This document shows, one piece after another, positions 1 through 8,686 of a DNA stretch of 64,000 bases. The stretch lies in assembly GCF_029893585.1 (NCBI RefSeq), contig NZ_JARXYX010000002.1:248001-312000 (forward strand), given 5' to 3'. Position numbers and translations under genes: made by a program. Within the stretch, counting starts at the first letter, position 1. Each line of letters opens with the position of its first letter. The notes beneath the pieces were generated by a model. The model saw nothing but the letters and a program-made list of their open reading frames with translations, was not told the DNA's origin and did no database searches. The stretch is from Streptomyces sp. LBL (GTDB taxonomy: Bacteria > Actinomycetota > Actinomycetes > Streptomycetales > Streptomycetaceae).

Positions 1-650
1 GTGGAGTGGTCGTCGACCGCCTCGCCGTGCAGTGTGGTGGAGAGCTTCTGGACGACCTCGACGGGGTGTCCGAGGTGACGGATCGCCAGGTCGACGAAGT
101 GCGGGCCGAGGTTCATCAGGCTGCCGCCGCCCGAGAGGTCGGGTTCGAGCATCCACGGGTTGCCGTTGCTCCGGTACCGCGAGGGCGGACCGGCGACGAA
201 CGCCATTCGTTCGTAGACGATGTCGCCGGCCTGTCGCAGCCACGTGTCGATCGGTGCACCGCGCTGGACGAGCGCCACGGTCGCCGGTACGGCGGCCGAG
301 CGCGCCTCCTCCTCGATCGCCCGAAGGTCGTCGAGGTTCGCACCGGCGGGCTTCTCGATCACGAACGGGATGCCGCGGCCGATGAGCTTTCGGCCGACCT
401 CGAGCATCTCGTGGTGCGGGCAGAACACGAACGCCACGTCGATGCCGTCCTGGTCCAGGGCCTCGTCGACGCTCGCCGCGACGGGTGCGCCCAAGGGCTC
501 GGCGAATGCCCGAGCGACCGCGGGATCGGGGTCCTGCACCGCCCTCACACGGAAGCGTCGGGCAAGCCCGGCACGGTACAGCGGCGCGTGCCAGTGGGAC
601 GCACCCAGCACCACGGCCGAAGGCCGGGGGGCCGAAGAGGAATGATCCAC
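1..650 (-). CDS. Gfo/Idh/MocA family oxidoreductase, 3' end cut off by window
   Basis: N-terminal about 216 residues of an NAD(P)-dependent sugar or polyol dehydrogenase. The Rossmann part reads PSAVVLGASHWHAPLYRAGL, the next strand ends in DVAFVFCPHHEMLE, and the family hallmark EKPAG follows, carrying the conserved Lys-Pro of the active site. The start of the C-terminal alpha/beta domain (SGGGSLMNLGPHFVDLAIRH) supplies the usual GGG..D..H catalytic region. The GTG at 650-648 is chosen because GAAGGAGA lies 10 bases upstream. It runs divergently from the aldolase gene at 836 and shares that promoter region, so it probably belongs to the same sugar cassette. The substrate cannot be read from the sequence. 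Confidence 0.9.
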   Translation of the reverse strand, partial: MDHSSSAPRPSAVVLGASHWHAPLYRAGLARRFRVRAVQDPDPAVARAFAEPLGAPVAASVDEALDQDGIDVAFVFCPHHEMLEVGRKLIGRGIPFVIEKPAGANLDDLRAIEEEARSAAVPATVALVQRGAPIDTWLRQAGDIVYERMAFVAGPPSRYRSNGNPWMLEPDLSGGGSLMNLGPHFVDLAIRHLGHPVEVVQKLSTTLHGEAVDDHS

Positions 651-835
651 CGCCGACGACTCTCCTTCGCATTGATCGTTCGCGTTGATCGAGGATCCCG
701 GCGCCTCAGCCGCTTCGGGATGAGAACGATTGCTGAGATCGATTGCAGCTCAGGTTGCAACACGTCACCGCGATTCGTCAACGCCTTCTGGACGGGGCTC
801 GCGAAGCGCGTGAAAAAGGTGTAACCATCAGGGCC

Positions 836-1483
836 ATGTTCCAGAAATTCCACGTCATAGAGACGATCCGCGATTCCGGCAACGTCCTCATCGTTCGCCT
901 CGACAGCGCCGAGGAGGCGTTCGAGGTCGCCTCGGCAGCCGTCGCCGGAGGCATCCGCGCCCTCGAGATCACCCTGTCGATCCCCGGGGCCCTCACCGTG
1001 ATCGAGCGCCTGACCGAGCGCTTCGCCGGTGAGGATGTGGCCTTCGGCGCGGGCACCGTCCTCGACGGACACGCCGCCTGGTCGAGCATTCAGGCCGGCG
1101 CGCAGTTCCTCGTCAGCCCGAACCTCAACCCCGAGATGATCCGCGTCGCCAACCGCTACCAAATCGCCACCATCAGTGGCGCCTACACGCCGACCGAGAT
1201 CCTCGAAACGGCCGAGGCCGGCGCGGACATCGTCAAGCTCTTCCCCACCGAAGCCGGCGGCATCCCGTACGCCAAGGCGGTCCTGGCGCCGCTCGCGCAC
1301 GTCCCGATCCTTCCGGCGGGCGGCGTCACCACCGCCAATGTCGGCGACTGGTTCGCCGCGGGCGTCGCGGCGGTCGGAGTGGGCAGCGCCATCACCAAGG
1401 CCGGCCGCCCCGACGGCGACATGAGCAAGGTCACAGCGGCGGCGAAGGAGTTCATGGCCGCGATCGCTCGAGTGAAGCGATGA
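836..1483 (+). CDS. eda: KDPG/KHG-type aldolase (bifunctional 2-keto-3-deoxy-6-phosphogluconate aldolase family)
   Basis: 215-residue class I aldolase that splits 2-keto-3-deoxy-6-phosphogluconate or a related keto-deoxy sugar acid phosphate into pyruvate and an aldehyde. Visible family motifs in order: RALEIT (catalytic Glu), GAGTVLD, FLVSPNLNPEMI, VKLFPTEAGG (Schiff-base Lys) and ILPAGGVTTANVGDWFAAG (phosphate loop). An in-frame start exists about 90 bases upstream, but the ATG at 836 matches the usual N terminus and follows AAAGGTG. It overlaps the next kinase gene by four bases (ATGA), so the two are translationally coupled. The gene symbol reflects the family; the true substrate may be another keto-deoxy acid. 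Confidence 0.88.
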   Translation: MFQKFHVIETIRDSGNVLIVRLDSAEEAFEVASAAVAGGIRALEITLSIPGALTVIERLTERFAGEDVAFGAGTVLDGHAAWSSIQAGAQFLVSPNLNPEMIRVANRYQIATISGAYTPTEILETAEAGADIVKLFPTEAGGIPYAKAVLAPLAHVPILPAGGVTTANVGDWFAAGVAAVGVGSAITKAGRPDGDMSKVTAAAKEFMAAIARVKR

Positions 1484-2103
1484 CGTCCGACGCCCAAGCC
1501 GTGCCAGACATGCAAGCCCTGCCCGACGCGCACGCCCTGCCCGTTGCCTACATCACGCTCGGTGGGGCAGGATCGGGAAAGTCGACCCTGTCGAGACACC
1601 TCAGCTCCCTCACGGGCGCGGCCTATCTCGACAAGGACACGATCGCCGGCCCCCTCGTGCGAGTGGCCCTCGAGGCGTTCGGACAGGATCCCTCCGATCG
1701 GGAATCCAACGAGCTGTACGTCCAGAGGGTCATGCCCGCCGAGTACGAGACGCTCTTCGCGACCGCCGGTCGGAATCTGGAACTCGGCCACTCCGTCGTC
1801 CTCGACGCACCGTTCGTGGCGTACCTCGGAGACCCCGATTTCCTGCGTCGCTCGACCGAGCGTGCAAGCTGGCCCGCCGCTCGTATCCGGGTGCTCCACG
1901 TGCGCACCTCGCCCGAGGTCGTGCGGCAACGGCTGATCGAGCGCGGCAGTGAGCGGGACCGGGTCAAGCTCGCCGACTGGGACGCCTATTGGGAGCGATT
2001 CGGTGTGCTCGAGTGCCGCTGGAACACCGACGAGCACGATGTCGTCGTGAACGACGACGAGTCGGCCTTCACGCGTCTGCGTGAGCTGGTGCAGCGGGCC
2101 TGA
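1480..2103 (+). CDS. P-loop NTP-binding protein, probable small-molecule kinase
   Basis: 207 residues of the AAA_33/gluconokinase-like P-loop fold. The Walker A is GGAGSGKST (about residues 27-35), followed by AYLDKDTIAGPL, a lid/substrate segment typical of sugar or zeta-toxin-like kinases, and a C-terminal VRQRLIERGSERDRVKLADW Arg-rich lid region. The first 20 residues are a non-conserved Ala/Pro/Met extension. The ATG overlaps the aldolase stop. A 2-keto-3-deoxy sugar kinase feeding the aldolase fits the context, but that is inference from neighbourhood only; the fold itself is clear. Confidence 0.78.
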   Translation: MTSDAQAVPDMQALPDAHALPVAYITLGGAGSGKSTLSRHLSSLTGAAYLDKDTIAGPLVRVALEAFGQDPSDRESNELYVQRVMPAEYETLFATAGRNLELGHSVVLDAPFVAYLGDPDFLRRSTERASWPAARIRVLHVRTSPEVVRQRLIERGSERDRVKLADWDAYWERFGVLECRWNTDEHDVVVNDDESAFTRLRELVQRA

Positions 2104-2144
2104 CCGCCGCGTTCGGGGTCCGACGATCAGGATGACGGCAACTC

Positions 2145-2150
2145 TTGACA
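2145..2150 (+). promoter_or_regulatory. candidate -35 element of the iclR promoter
   Basis: A consensus TTGACA hexamer lies 82 bases before the IclR start. A matching -10 is weak (TGACGT with 17-base spacing), so only the -35 is convincing. Confidence 0.35.
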
Positions 2151-2171
2151 GCCGGGGCGATCGCGTGTGAC

Positions 2172-2193
2172 GTTTCGTAACAGCGTTACAAAC
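2172..2193. promoter_or_regulatory. operator-like inverted repeat upstream of iclR
   Basis: The arms GTTTCGTAAC and GTTACAAAC flank an AGC spacer; the inner GTAAC/GTTAC arms are perfect and the outer match has a one-base offset. It sits between the candidate -35 and the IclR start, where autoregulatory IclR sites are usually found. Binding is not shown. Confidence 0.45.
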
Positions 2194-2231
2194 CCGCGGG
2201 CTTGGATCCACGATGGCGAGGAGACGAGAAC

Positions 2232-3029
2232 ATGGCACTGGCCGATGGCGTCGTGAATGCGATGCGTGTGCTCGAACTGCTGGCGCCGCACCCCGAAGGC
2301 CGCCGCGTCACGGACATCGCTGAGCGCCTCGGCACCAACAAGGCCATCGTTCATCGTCTCCTCGCCGCCCTGGCCGACGCGGGTTACGTAAATCAGGACC
2401 CCCGCACCTCCAGCTACTTCGCCACTCACAGCCTCGGCGCCCTGGGACTCCGCCAGCTGTCCTCGTCAGGAGTGGGAACGTGGGCCCAGCGAAGCCTGGA
2501 CTCGCTCGCGGCGGAGTGTGAGGAGCTCGTTCGCCTGGCGGTAGTCACCAACGATTCCTTGAAGTGGATCGCCAAGGCCCAAGGCGCGAACTCCTCCCTC
2601 CGCATCGACCCCGTCATGGGCCAGGACGCGGTCCCCCACGCCACCGCGTCCGGGAAAGCGTGGCTCTCCACTCTTTCCCCGGACCGAGTCGAGACCGTGC
2701 TCGCGCACGAGAGCCATCTCGACGTCACCCCCAGGTCCGCCCTCGACCGGTCCGCGCTCGAAGCCGAGCTCGCCGAGGTCCGTATCCGTGGGTACGCCAC
2801 GACGATTGAGGAGATGGACCTCGGCATCAGTGCCGTGGCGGCCCCCATCCGCGGAGCCGGACCGGGCCGGGAGGCCACCGGGACGATCAGCATCGCGGGC
2901 CCCTCCGTACGCATGACCCGAGCGCGCATGGCCGAGCTCTCGCCGCCCCTGCTCGCGGCCGCGGCCGACATCTCCCGTAGCTGGCCGAGCTACACGTACC
3001 TCCTCGCAGACGAGGAACTCTCCGCCTAG
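2232..3029 (+). CDS. IclR-family transcriptional regulator
   Basis: 265 residues. An N-terminal winged helix-turn-helix (about residues 10-60, with RVTDIAERLGTNKAIVHRLL as the reader region) is followed by the IclR effector domain (SASGKAWL-like ATASGKAWLSTL, a central GYATTIEEMDLGISAVAAPI and a C-terminal SIAGPSVRMT). The ATG at 2232 follows GAGGAGA at the right distance; an in-frame start 30 bases upstream lacks one. It lies between the aldolase-kinase pair and the transporter-isomerase-dehydrogenase run, all on the same strand, so it is the likely local regulator. IclR effectors are usually small acids or sugars. Confidence 0.9.
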   Translation: MALADGVVNAMRVLELLAPHPEGRRVTDIAERLGTNKAIVHRLLAALADAGYVNQDPRTSSYFATHSLGALGLRQLSSSGVGTWAQRSLDSLAAECEELVRLAVVTNDSLKWIAKAQGANSSLRIDPVMGQDAVPHATASGKAWLSTLSPDRVETVLAHESHLDVTPRSALDRSALEAELAEVRIRGYATTIEEMDLGISAVAAPIRGAGPGREATGTISIAGPSVRMTRARMAELSPPLLAAAADISRSWPSYTYLLADEELSA

Positions 3030-3125
3030 TCGGCCAGACACCCCTTCTACATACAGGTTCAGCGACCCCCGGCCCGGCCCAGGCATGGGGATGCCCACTC
3101 GCGCCCAAATTCAAAGGAGAATTCG

Positions 3126-4547
3126 ATGACGGCTTCACGTCGCGCGCCCAGTACATCCACCCTCGACAGTCCACAGCCTGTCCCGCCCAAGGGACGAGCC
3201 AGTAACCTGGTCGCCGGGACCATCGGGCACTTTGTCGAGTGGTACGACTGGTACATATACGGCCTTCTCGCCTCTGTCTTCTCCGCGCAGATCTTCCCGT
3301 CGGGCTCCCAGTTCGCGTCCCTCATCGCCTCGTTCCTCACCTACGCCATCGGGTTCGCCGTACGGCCCCTGAGCGGCATCATCATCTCCCCGCTTGCCGA
3401 CCGGTACGGGCGCCGACGCGTTCTGTCCCTCGCGGTCTCGGGGATGGCTCTCGGCTCGTTGATCATCGGGTTCACCCCCTCGTACGCGACCATCGGCTAC
3501 TTCGCACCGATCCTGTTCGTCGTCGCCCGCATCCTCCAGGGCGTCTCCGCCGGCATCGAGGGCCAGAGCGCCATCGCGTACATGGTGGAACACGCTCCAG
3601 CCAATCGGCGCGGACTCTTCGGCTCCTTCACCAACATGGCCAGCGGGCTGGCAACCCTCGCCGCGACGGGCTCCGCAGCCGCCGTCACCTCTGCTTTCGA
3701 CGCCGACACCCTGGCGTCCTACGGATGGAGGATCCCCTTCGTCATCGGTGGTCTGGTTGGCATCGTCGGACTCATCCTCCGCGCCCGCTCGGACGAGTCC
3801 CCGGAGTTCGAAGCCAGCACGCACGGCGAGCAGAAGTCCGCACCCGCGAAGCTCCTCCAACTGCTCCGCGAACACCCCAAGGCGATCCTGCAGACTGCCG
3901 CCCTGTCCGCTCCGGCCGTGGCCTATTACACCTGGGCGACGTTCCTGCCCACCTACGCCAACCTCACCTCGGGCCGAGACCTGTCCTCCAGCTTTGCGGG
4001 CAGCACGATCGGCCTGGCCCTGCTGGTTGTCGTCATTCCTGTCACCGGCCACCTCTCCGACCGTCTCGGTCGCCGGAAGATCTTCCCCATCATCGGCGCC
4101 ATTGCCATGATTGTCCTGTTCTATCCGCTGCTGCTCCTCCTGCAGGTGCCCGGCTTTGGTGTCTACCTCATCGTCGCCGCCTCGGGATGGGTGGTCCTCG
4201 GAATCTGGCAAGCCGTCTACCCCACCATCCAGGCGGAGTTGTTCCCCGCCTCGGTCCGAGTCTCCGGAATCGGATTCGCCCATCAGATCGTCATCGCCGT
4301 CTTCGGCGGTACCGCACCCCTCATCGCAGCCGCGTTCGTCGGCGCCGGACGGCCCATGTACGTGGCGATCTACATGAGCGTCATCGTCGCCCTGTGCCTC
4401 ATCGTCTACTTCACGCTCCCGGAGACCGGCAGCCGTGCCCCGCGGGAGATCGTTTCCGCGACCGACACCATCGCCGTCGTCATGAGCGAGGACTCGTCCA
4501 CTGCTGACAGTTCAGCCCCTGAACAGTGCAAGGAGCCCCAGCCGTAG
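3126..4547 (+). CDS. MFS transporter, metabolite:H+ symporter (MHS) type
   Basis: 473-residue inner-membrane carrier with about 12 hydrophobic segments. GHFVEWYDWYIYG near residue 38 is the MHS signature (KgtP/ShiA/ProP relatives), and the loop motif ADRYGRRR follows the second/third helix, repeated as SDRLGRRK in the second half. These carriers import organic acids or zwitterions with protons. The ATG follows AAAGGAGA by six bases. The polar Ser/Glu-rich tail is cytoplasmic. It sits between the regulator and the isomerase and is the presumed substrate importer of the cassette. Confidence 0.92.
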   Translation: MTASRRAPSTSTLDSPQPVPPKGRASNLVAGTIGHFVEWYDWYIYGLLASVFSAQIFPSGSQFASLIASFLTYAIGFAVRPLSGIIISPLADRYGRRRVLSLAVSGMALGSLIIGFTPSYATIGYFAPILFVVARILQGVSAGIEGQSAIAYMVEHAPANRRGLFGSFTNMASGLATLAATGSAAAVTSAFDADTLASYGWRIPFVIGGLVGIVGLILRARSDESPEFEASTHGEQKSAPAKLLQLLREHPKAILQTAALSAPAVAYYTWATFLPTYANLTSGRDLSSSFAGSTIGLALLVVVIPVTGHLSDRLGRRKIFPIIGAIAMIVLFYPLLLLLQVPGFGVYLIVAASGWVVLGIWQAVYPTIQAELFPASVRVSGIGFAHQIVIAVFGGTAPLIAAAFVGAGRPMYVAIYMSVIVALCLIVYFTLPETGSRAPREIVSATDTIAVVMSEDSSTADSSAPEQCKEPQP

Positions 4548-4603
4548 CCGCCCCTGCTCCCGAGCACGCGATGGGGACACCTCAAAGATCGAACGGAAAT
4601 TTC

Positions 4604-5416
4604 ATGATCATAAATACTTTTTCGTACCTTTGGTCGACAACGGCCATCGATGCAATGTCCGAGTTGACCCAGAACGGGTACAACACCTTCGAGGTCCCCA
4701 TCAGCTCGCCGCATTGCTGGCCGGTAGAGATCTCCGACTCCGAACGTGCGGAATCCCTGGCAACCCTCACCAAGAACGACGCCAAAATCCGATCCCTGAA
4801 CGCCGGCGGATACGACATCAATCTGGCCAGTCCCGCCGCCAGCATGCGCCAGAAGAGCATCGAGCACATCGCGTCGGTGATCGACCTGGCGGTGGCTTGG
4901 GATGTCCCGGAAGTCGTCATCTCACCAGGCACACGGCGTCCCATGATCTCCCCCTCACTCGAGAACGTCCACGGATGGATGCACGAGAGCCTGGAAGAGC
5001 TGATCCCGCTGGCCAAGCGGGCCGGAAAGCGACTCCTCTTCGAGAATACGCCCTACTGCTTCGCTCCCACGATTGAGGAGCTGGCAGACATCGTCGACAC
5101 GGTCAACGATGACGCGCTGAAAATCGTGTACGACGTCGCGAACGCCGCGTACATCGGGGAGGATCCCGTATCGAGCCTGCGCTCGCACTACGGATCGATT
5201 GCACTCATGCACATCTCCGACACGGGCACGGAAACGTGGGGCCACGACCCCATCGGCACCGGGGTGATCGATTGGAACGGCCTGGGCAAGGCGGTCCACG
5301 ACACAATCGGGGTGGAGAACGTCGTGCTCGAAATCATCCGCGAGGAGGACACCCTCGAGGTATTCGCGAAGGCAATGCGCGACCTCAAGGAAGAGGGCTG
5401 GGATATCGGACAATGA
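4604..5416 (+). CDS. sugar phosphate isomerase/epimerase (xylose isomerase-like TIM barrel)
   Basis: 270 residues of the AP-endonuclease-2/xylose isomerase-like barrel. The expected metal ligands are visible: Glu in LLFENTPYC, Asp in KIVYDVANAAY, His in ALMHISDTG and Glu in NVVLEIIREED. These enzymes isomerise or epimerise keto sugars at a divalent metal. The ATG at 4604 gives the usual first strand (MIINTFSYLW) and has a GAACGGAA ribosome site; an upstream in-frame ATG has none. It probably converts the imported sugar or keto acid before the dehydrogenase step. Confidence 0.85.
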   Translation: MIINTFSYLWSTTAIDAMSELTQNGYNTFEVPISSPHCWPVEISDSERAESLATLTKNDAKIRSLNAGGYDINLASPAASMRQKSIEHIASVIDLAVAWDVPEVVISPGTRRPMISPSLENVHGWMHESLEELIPLAKRAGKRLLFENTPYCFAPTIEELADIVDTVNDDALKIVYDVANAAYIGEDPVSSLRSHYGSIALMHISDTGTETWGHDPIGTGVIDWNGLGKAVHDTIGVENVVLEIIREEDTLEVFAKAMRDLKEEGWDIGQ

Positions 5417-5508
5417 TTTCAGCGCCTCGAGGTCCAGGGCGACTCCGAGGGTGAATCGACGCGAATCGAACCGCAATTCCCGCTGGGAATGTACAAGGAG
5501 AGAGTGCG

Positions 5509-6300
5509 ATGAGGGTACTGGTCAGTGGCGGAAGCAGCGGCATCGGCGCGGCTGCAAGCCTGAGGCTCGCAGAGGCGGCGCTTGCCCGCGGCGAGAAGCC
5601 GATGGTCGCGGTCTCCGGCCTTACGTCGAACGATCGGCAGGACGAGGTCGTCCGGTCGATCCAGTCGATGGGCGGCAAAGCCATTGCGCTGACAGGAGAC
5701 CTGGGCGACCCCGACGTGCCCGGTCAGCTGATAGCCGCTGCGGTCGAAGAGTTCGGCGGCCTGGACGCGCTGGTGGCAAATGCCGGAATCGCCAACCCCG
5801 GCGAACTCAAGGATCTCTCCCTCGAGGACTGGGACGACATGTTCTCCGTCAACCTTCGCGGAGCATGGCTACTTGCCAAGGCAAGCTACCCGCACCTGAA
5901 GGACAGCCGAGGGGCCGCCTGTTTCACCTCTTCAATGTCCGGCCAGCTCCCCCATGCCGGATCGGGTGCCTACAGCCCGACCAAGGCTGCGCTCACGATG
6001 ATGGCTCAGACGCTCGCACTGGAATGGGCGCCTGACGGGATCCGTGTGAACGTGGTGTCCCCGGGCATGACTCGCACTCAGATGACCGAAAAGATGTACC
6101 TCGATCCCGAGGTCAAGAAGGCGCGGGAAGAAATCATCCCGTTGTCGAAGATTGGCGACCCGATGGATATCGCGAACGTGATCGAGTTTCTTGTCAGCCC
6201 GCTGGCGGGATACGTCACTGGCCAAGATGTCTGCGTCGACGGCGGCTTCTCCAAGTCCATTCTCAGCCACATTCCCGGTCGACCCAGCTCCAAGTCCTGA
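5509..6300 (+). CDS. SDR-family NAD(P)-dependent oxidoreductase
   Basis: 263-residue classical short-chain dehydrogenase. The nucleotide motif is SGGSSGIG (residues 5-12), with VANAGIANPG (NAG motif) near residue 85, catalytic Ser in CFTSSMSG, YxxxK as GAYSPTKAAL and the PGMTRTQMTE loop. The ATG follows AAGGAGAG at eight bases. Last gene of the cassette, closed by the hairpin at 6320. The hydroxy/keto substrate is probably the same sugar or sugar acid; that is inference. Confidence 0.9.
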   Translation: MRVLVSGGSSGIGAAASLRLAEAALARGEKPMVAVSGLTSNDRQDEVVRSIQSMGGKAIALTGDLGDPDVPGQLIAAAVEEFGGLDALVANAGIANPGELKDLSLEDWDDMFSVNLRGAWLLAKASYPHLKDSRGAACFTSSMSGQLPHAGSGAYSPTKAALTMMAQTLALEWAPDGIRVNVVSPGMTRTQMTEKMYLDPEVKKAREEIIPLSKIGDPMDIANVIEFLVSPLAGYVTGQDVCVDGGFSKSILSHIPGRPSSKS

Positions 6301-6319
6301 CGGGTTTCTACACCTGGCC

Positions 6320-6347
6320 GGCGGAGCCGCTCATGAGCGGCTCCGCC
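6320..6347. terminator. rho-independent-type hairpin after the sugar cassette
   Basis: A perfect 12-base stem, GGCGGAGCCGCT and AGCGGCTCCGCC, with a CATG loop, 19 bases after the SDR stop. No U-run, as is usual in streptomycetes. Confidence 0.75.
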
Positions 6348-6542
6348 CCTCGCTCTGATGATCCGAACCGGTTTGTGTTCTGGGTCGTTGGCAGGGGCCG
6401 TTGCGTGATCACGTTTCGTCCGGAGTGCCGTGCTAACCCGGCCTTGGAGGGAACATCCCGGTTCGGGCGGGGGCGGACGCAGTGCAGGCACGATCTCAGT
6501 GATCATGTGAGTGTCGAAGTCCCATGAACACCTGGCGAGTCC

Positions 6543-7156
6543 GTGCCTGCTCCTGCATCTTCTCCCATACCTACTGCGCTGGCCCAACTGAGCCGGACTG
6601 CCGCGCCGGTCCCGCTGACGGACGCAGTCGCACTGTCTGGCTTCCTGGACCTGGTGCCCGACCCACGAGGTGCCCGTGGCCGCCGTTACCGGCTGTCCGC
6701 TCTGGTCGCCGCGGCCGCGGCGAGTGTCCTGGCTGGCGCCCGCTCGCTCACTGCGATCACGGAATGGATCAACGACGTCCCCGCGTGGGCCAGCCGGGTT
6801 CTCGGCTTCCCACCGACCCGCTCTCCGGCACCGTGTCCGTCCCGCACCCCCACACCCTGCGCCGTCTGCTCGTCCAACTCGACGACGACGCCCTGGACCG
6901 GGCGATCGGAGCCTTCCTCACCGCCCGCGCCACCCCGTCCGGCCCTGGACTGCGGGCGATCGCTGCCGACGGCAAGGCCCTGCGCGGCTCGCGCACCCAC
7001 ACCACCGGGCACGTCACCCTGCTCGCCGCGATGGACCACACCGGTCACGAACTGGCCCAGCGCCAGGTCGCCGACAAGAGCTACGAGATCCCCACCTTCC
7101 AGCCCCTGCTGGACAGCATCGACCTGACCGGCACGGTCATCACCGCCGCCGCTACC
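6543..7156 (+). pseudogene. ISAs1-family transposase, frameshifted and C-terminally truncated
   Basis: The first part (residues to SRVLGFP, about 6,815) is the N-terminal domain of an ISAs1-type DDE transposase (LSGFLDLVPDPRGARGRRY, SVLAGARSLTAITEWI). One missing base in CTTCCC near 6,808-6,815 moves the rest to another frame: TDPLSGTVSVPHPHTLRRLL, then AIAADGKALRGS with the first catalytic Asp. The sequence stops matching at about 7,150, after DLTGTVITA, before the later catalytic residues. A CAGGGGCCGTTGCGTGATCA stretch at 6,392 may be the left end. Inactive remnant. Confidence 0.8.
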
Positions 7157-7370
7157 CGCACGCCTCCCGGGGTTGATCACAAGTCGGCCGTGGGCGACGC
7201 GGACGAACGGCATGTGTGTGCCCGCAGACCACCGTGCGAATGTCGGTGTCAAGCCCGCTGAGGACTTCTCGCCAACGGTCGAGGCGTGAGTCGACCAGAA
7301 CGACCTCTTCATCGTCCCGAGGAGTGGCGTGACAGAACAGCGCCTTTCCCAGGCCGTGTACTGGCAGAGA
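7157..7370 (-). pseudogene. metallophosphoesterase C-terminal fragment
   Basis: Minus-strand reading gives ALFCHATPRDDEEVVLVDSR and then VVCGHTH, the metal-binding GHTH motif of calcineurin-like phosphoesterases. The continuation MPFVRVAHGRLVINPG is in a different frame, so there is a frameshift right after GHTH. The fragment is joined to an IS remnant on one side and to an unrelated hydrolase fragment on the other. Confidence 0.65.
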
Positions 7371-7371
7371 G

Positions 7372-7620
7372 CGCCGCCGCGTCATCGGCCTGCGCTTCCA
7401 CGGTGTCCGTGATCTGGCCACTGGAGCTTGCGACGCCTGTGTTGTCGAACAGAATGACCGGACGGTTCGCGGCCAGTCCGTCCGTCACCGCAGGATCCCA
7501 GTGATCCATGCCGCCACGGAAATGCTGCAGGAACACCAGCGGTGTGCCGGTCTCGGCGCCGAAGCGCCGGTAGGCGTACCGAATTCCGTTCGCCGTGACG
7601 GACTGCGTCGGAGCCGTCAC
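7372..7620 (-). pseudogene. alpha/beta hydrolase N-terminal fragment
   Basis: About 83 residues of an alpha/beta hydrolase (IRYAYRRFGAETGTPLVFLQ, then PVILFDNTGVASSSGQ) starting at a GTG. The match breaks off well before the nucleophile elbow, and the frame runs straight into the metallophosphoesterase fragment. Truncated by rearrangement. Confidence 0.65.
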
Positions 7621-7666
7621 ATGGGAGAGGCGGTGTGTGATTCGGTCGGGTCGTCGTCTTCGGCTC

Positions 7667-8620
7667 CTACTTCATCAGCCGCACGGGAGAACCCGCCTGG
7701 AACGCGGCGATGTCCTCGACGGAGTCCTGATAGAAGATCTCGTACAGGTCGCGGTTCACGAATCCGACGTGCCCCGTGAGCAGCGCGTTCGGCAGCGCCC
7801 GCAACGGGTGGTCCGCGGGTAGCGGCTCGGTGTCGTACACGTCGAGGGCGGCTGCTCGGATCGCGCCCTCACGCAGGACGTCGATCAGGGCGACCTCGTC
7901 GACGACCGGTCCGCGTGAGGTGTTGACCAGGAGGGCCGAGGGCTTCATCGACCGGAGTTCCGCCGCGCCGACCAGCCCGCGTGTTTGCTTGCTGAGCGGT
8001 ACGTGGATCGAGAGCACATCGCTTTCGGTGAAGAGTCGCTCCTTCGTCACCGCCCGCGCGCCGTGCTCGGCGGCGGTTTCGGGGGTCAGGTTCCGACTCC
8101 ATGCGATGGTGTCCATTCCGAAGGCCTGTCCGATCCGTGCCACTCCGGAGCCGACGCGACCGAGGCCCAGAATGCCGAGAGTCCTGCCGTGCAGCCCCTC
8201 GCCGACCGATACCTGCCAGCCGCCGGCGCGCATCGACTCCGCCTCGACGACCAGGTTTCTCGTGGCACCGAGGATCAGCGCCCAGGTGTGCTCGATGGTG
8301 GGGTGGGACTCATAGCGGGTCCCGCACACCGTGATGCCGAGTCTGTGGGCGGCCGTAAGGTCGATGGCGGCATTGGCCGGGCCGGTGCTGACCAGGAGCC
8401 GAAGGTCGGGCAGCCGCTCCAGGACCTCGGCCGGGAATCGTGTGCGCTCCCGCATGGCCACGAGCACGTCGAACCCGGCGAGGCTACGGACCACCTCGTC
8501 GGCATCGGCGAACGGCTCGGTGAAAACGACGACCTCGGCAACGAGTGACCCCCAGTCGGCCAGGCTCGTCGCGACGTTCTGATAGTCGTCGAGGATCGCG
8601 ATCTTCATGCGGGTGGCCAT
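7667..8620 (-). CDS. D-2-hydroxyacid dehydrogenase (NAD-dependent)
   Basis: 317 residues. The nucleotide-binding domain carries LGILGLGRVGSGVARIG (about residues 148-164). The catalytic triad of the family is present: Arg in NTSRGPVVDE, Glu in the LDVYDTEPLP region and His in TGHVGFVN (His where GH is usual). Enzymes of this fold reduce 2-keto acids to D-2-hydroxy acids or oxidise phosphoglycerate-like substrates. The ATG at 8620 follows ACGGAGG at eight bases. First of three closely spaced genes with a metallo-hydrolase and an MDR dehydrogenase, transcribed the same way but separated from them by 66 bases. Confidence 0.9.
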   Translation of the reverse strand: MATRMKIAILDDYQNVATSLADWGSLVAEVVVFTEPFADADEVVRSLAGFDVLVAMRERTRFPAEVLERLPDLRLLVSTGPANAAIDLTAAHRLGITVCGTRYESHPTIEHTWALILGATRNLVVEAESMRAGGWQVSVGEGLHGRTLGILGLGRVGSGVARIGQAFGMDTIAWSRNLTPETAAEHGARAVTKERLFTESDVLSIHVPLSKQTRGLVGAAELRSMKPSALLVNTSRGPVVDEVALIDVLREGAIRAAALDVYDTEPLPADHPLRALPNALLTGHVGFVNRDLYEIFYQDSVEDIAAFQAGSPVRLMK

Positions 8621-8686
8621 GTCGGCAACCTCCGTATTTCGTCGAGGTGATGCGTCTGTCTTCGCGGGGTGGCGACGCGGCGTGGC

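Noticed and set aside
3135..4283. Long open frames antisense to the MFS gene
   Set aside because: Low-complexity Gly/Asp/Arg translations typical of GC-rich shadow frames; the sense frame has clear MHS motifs.
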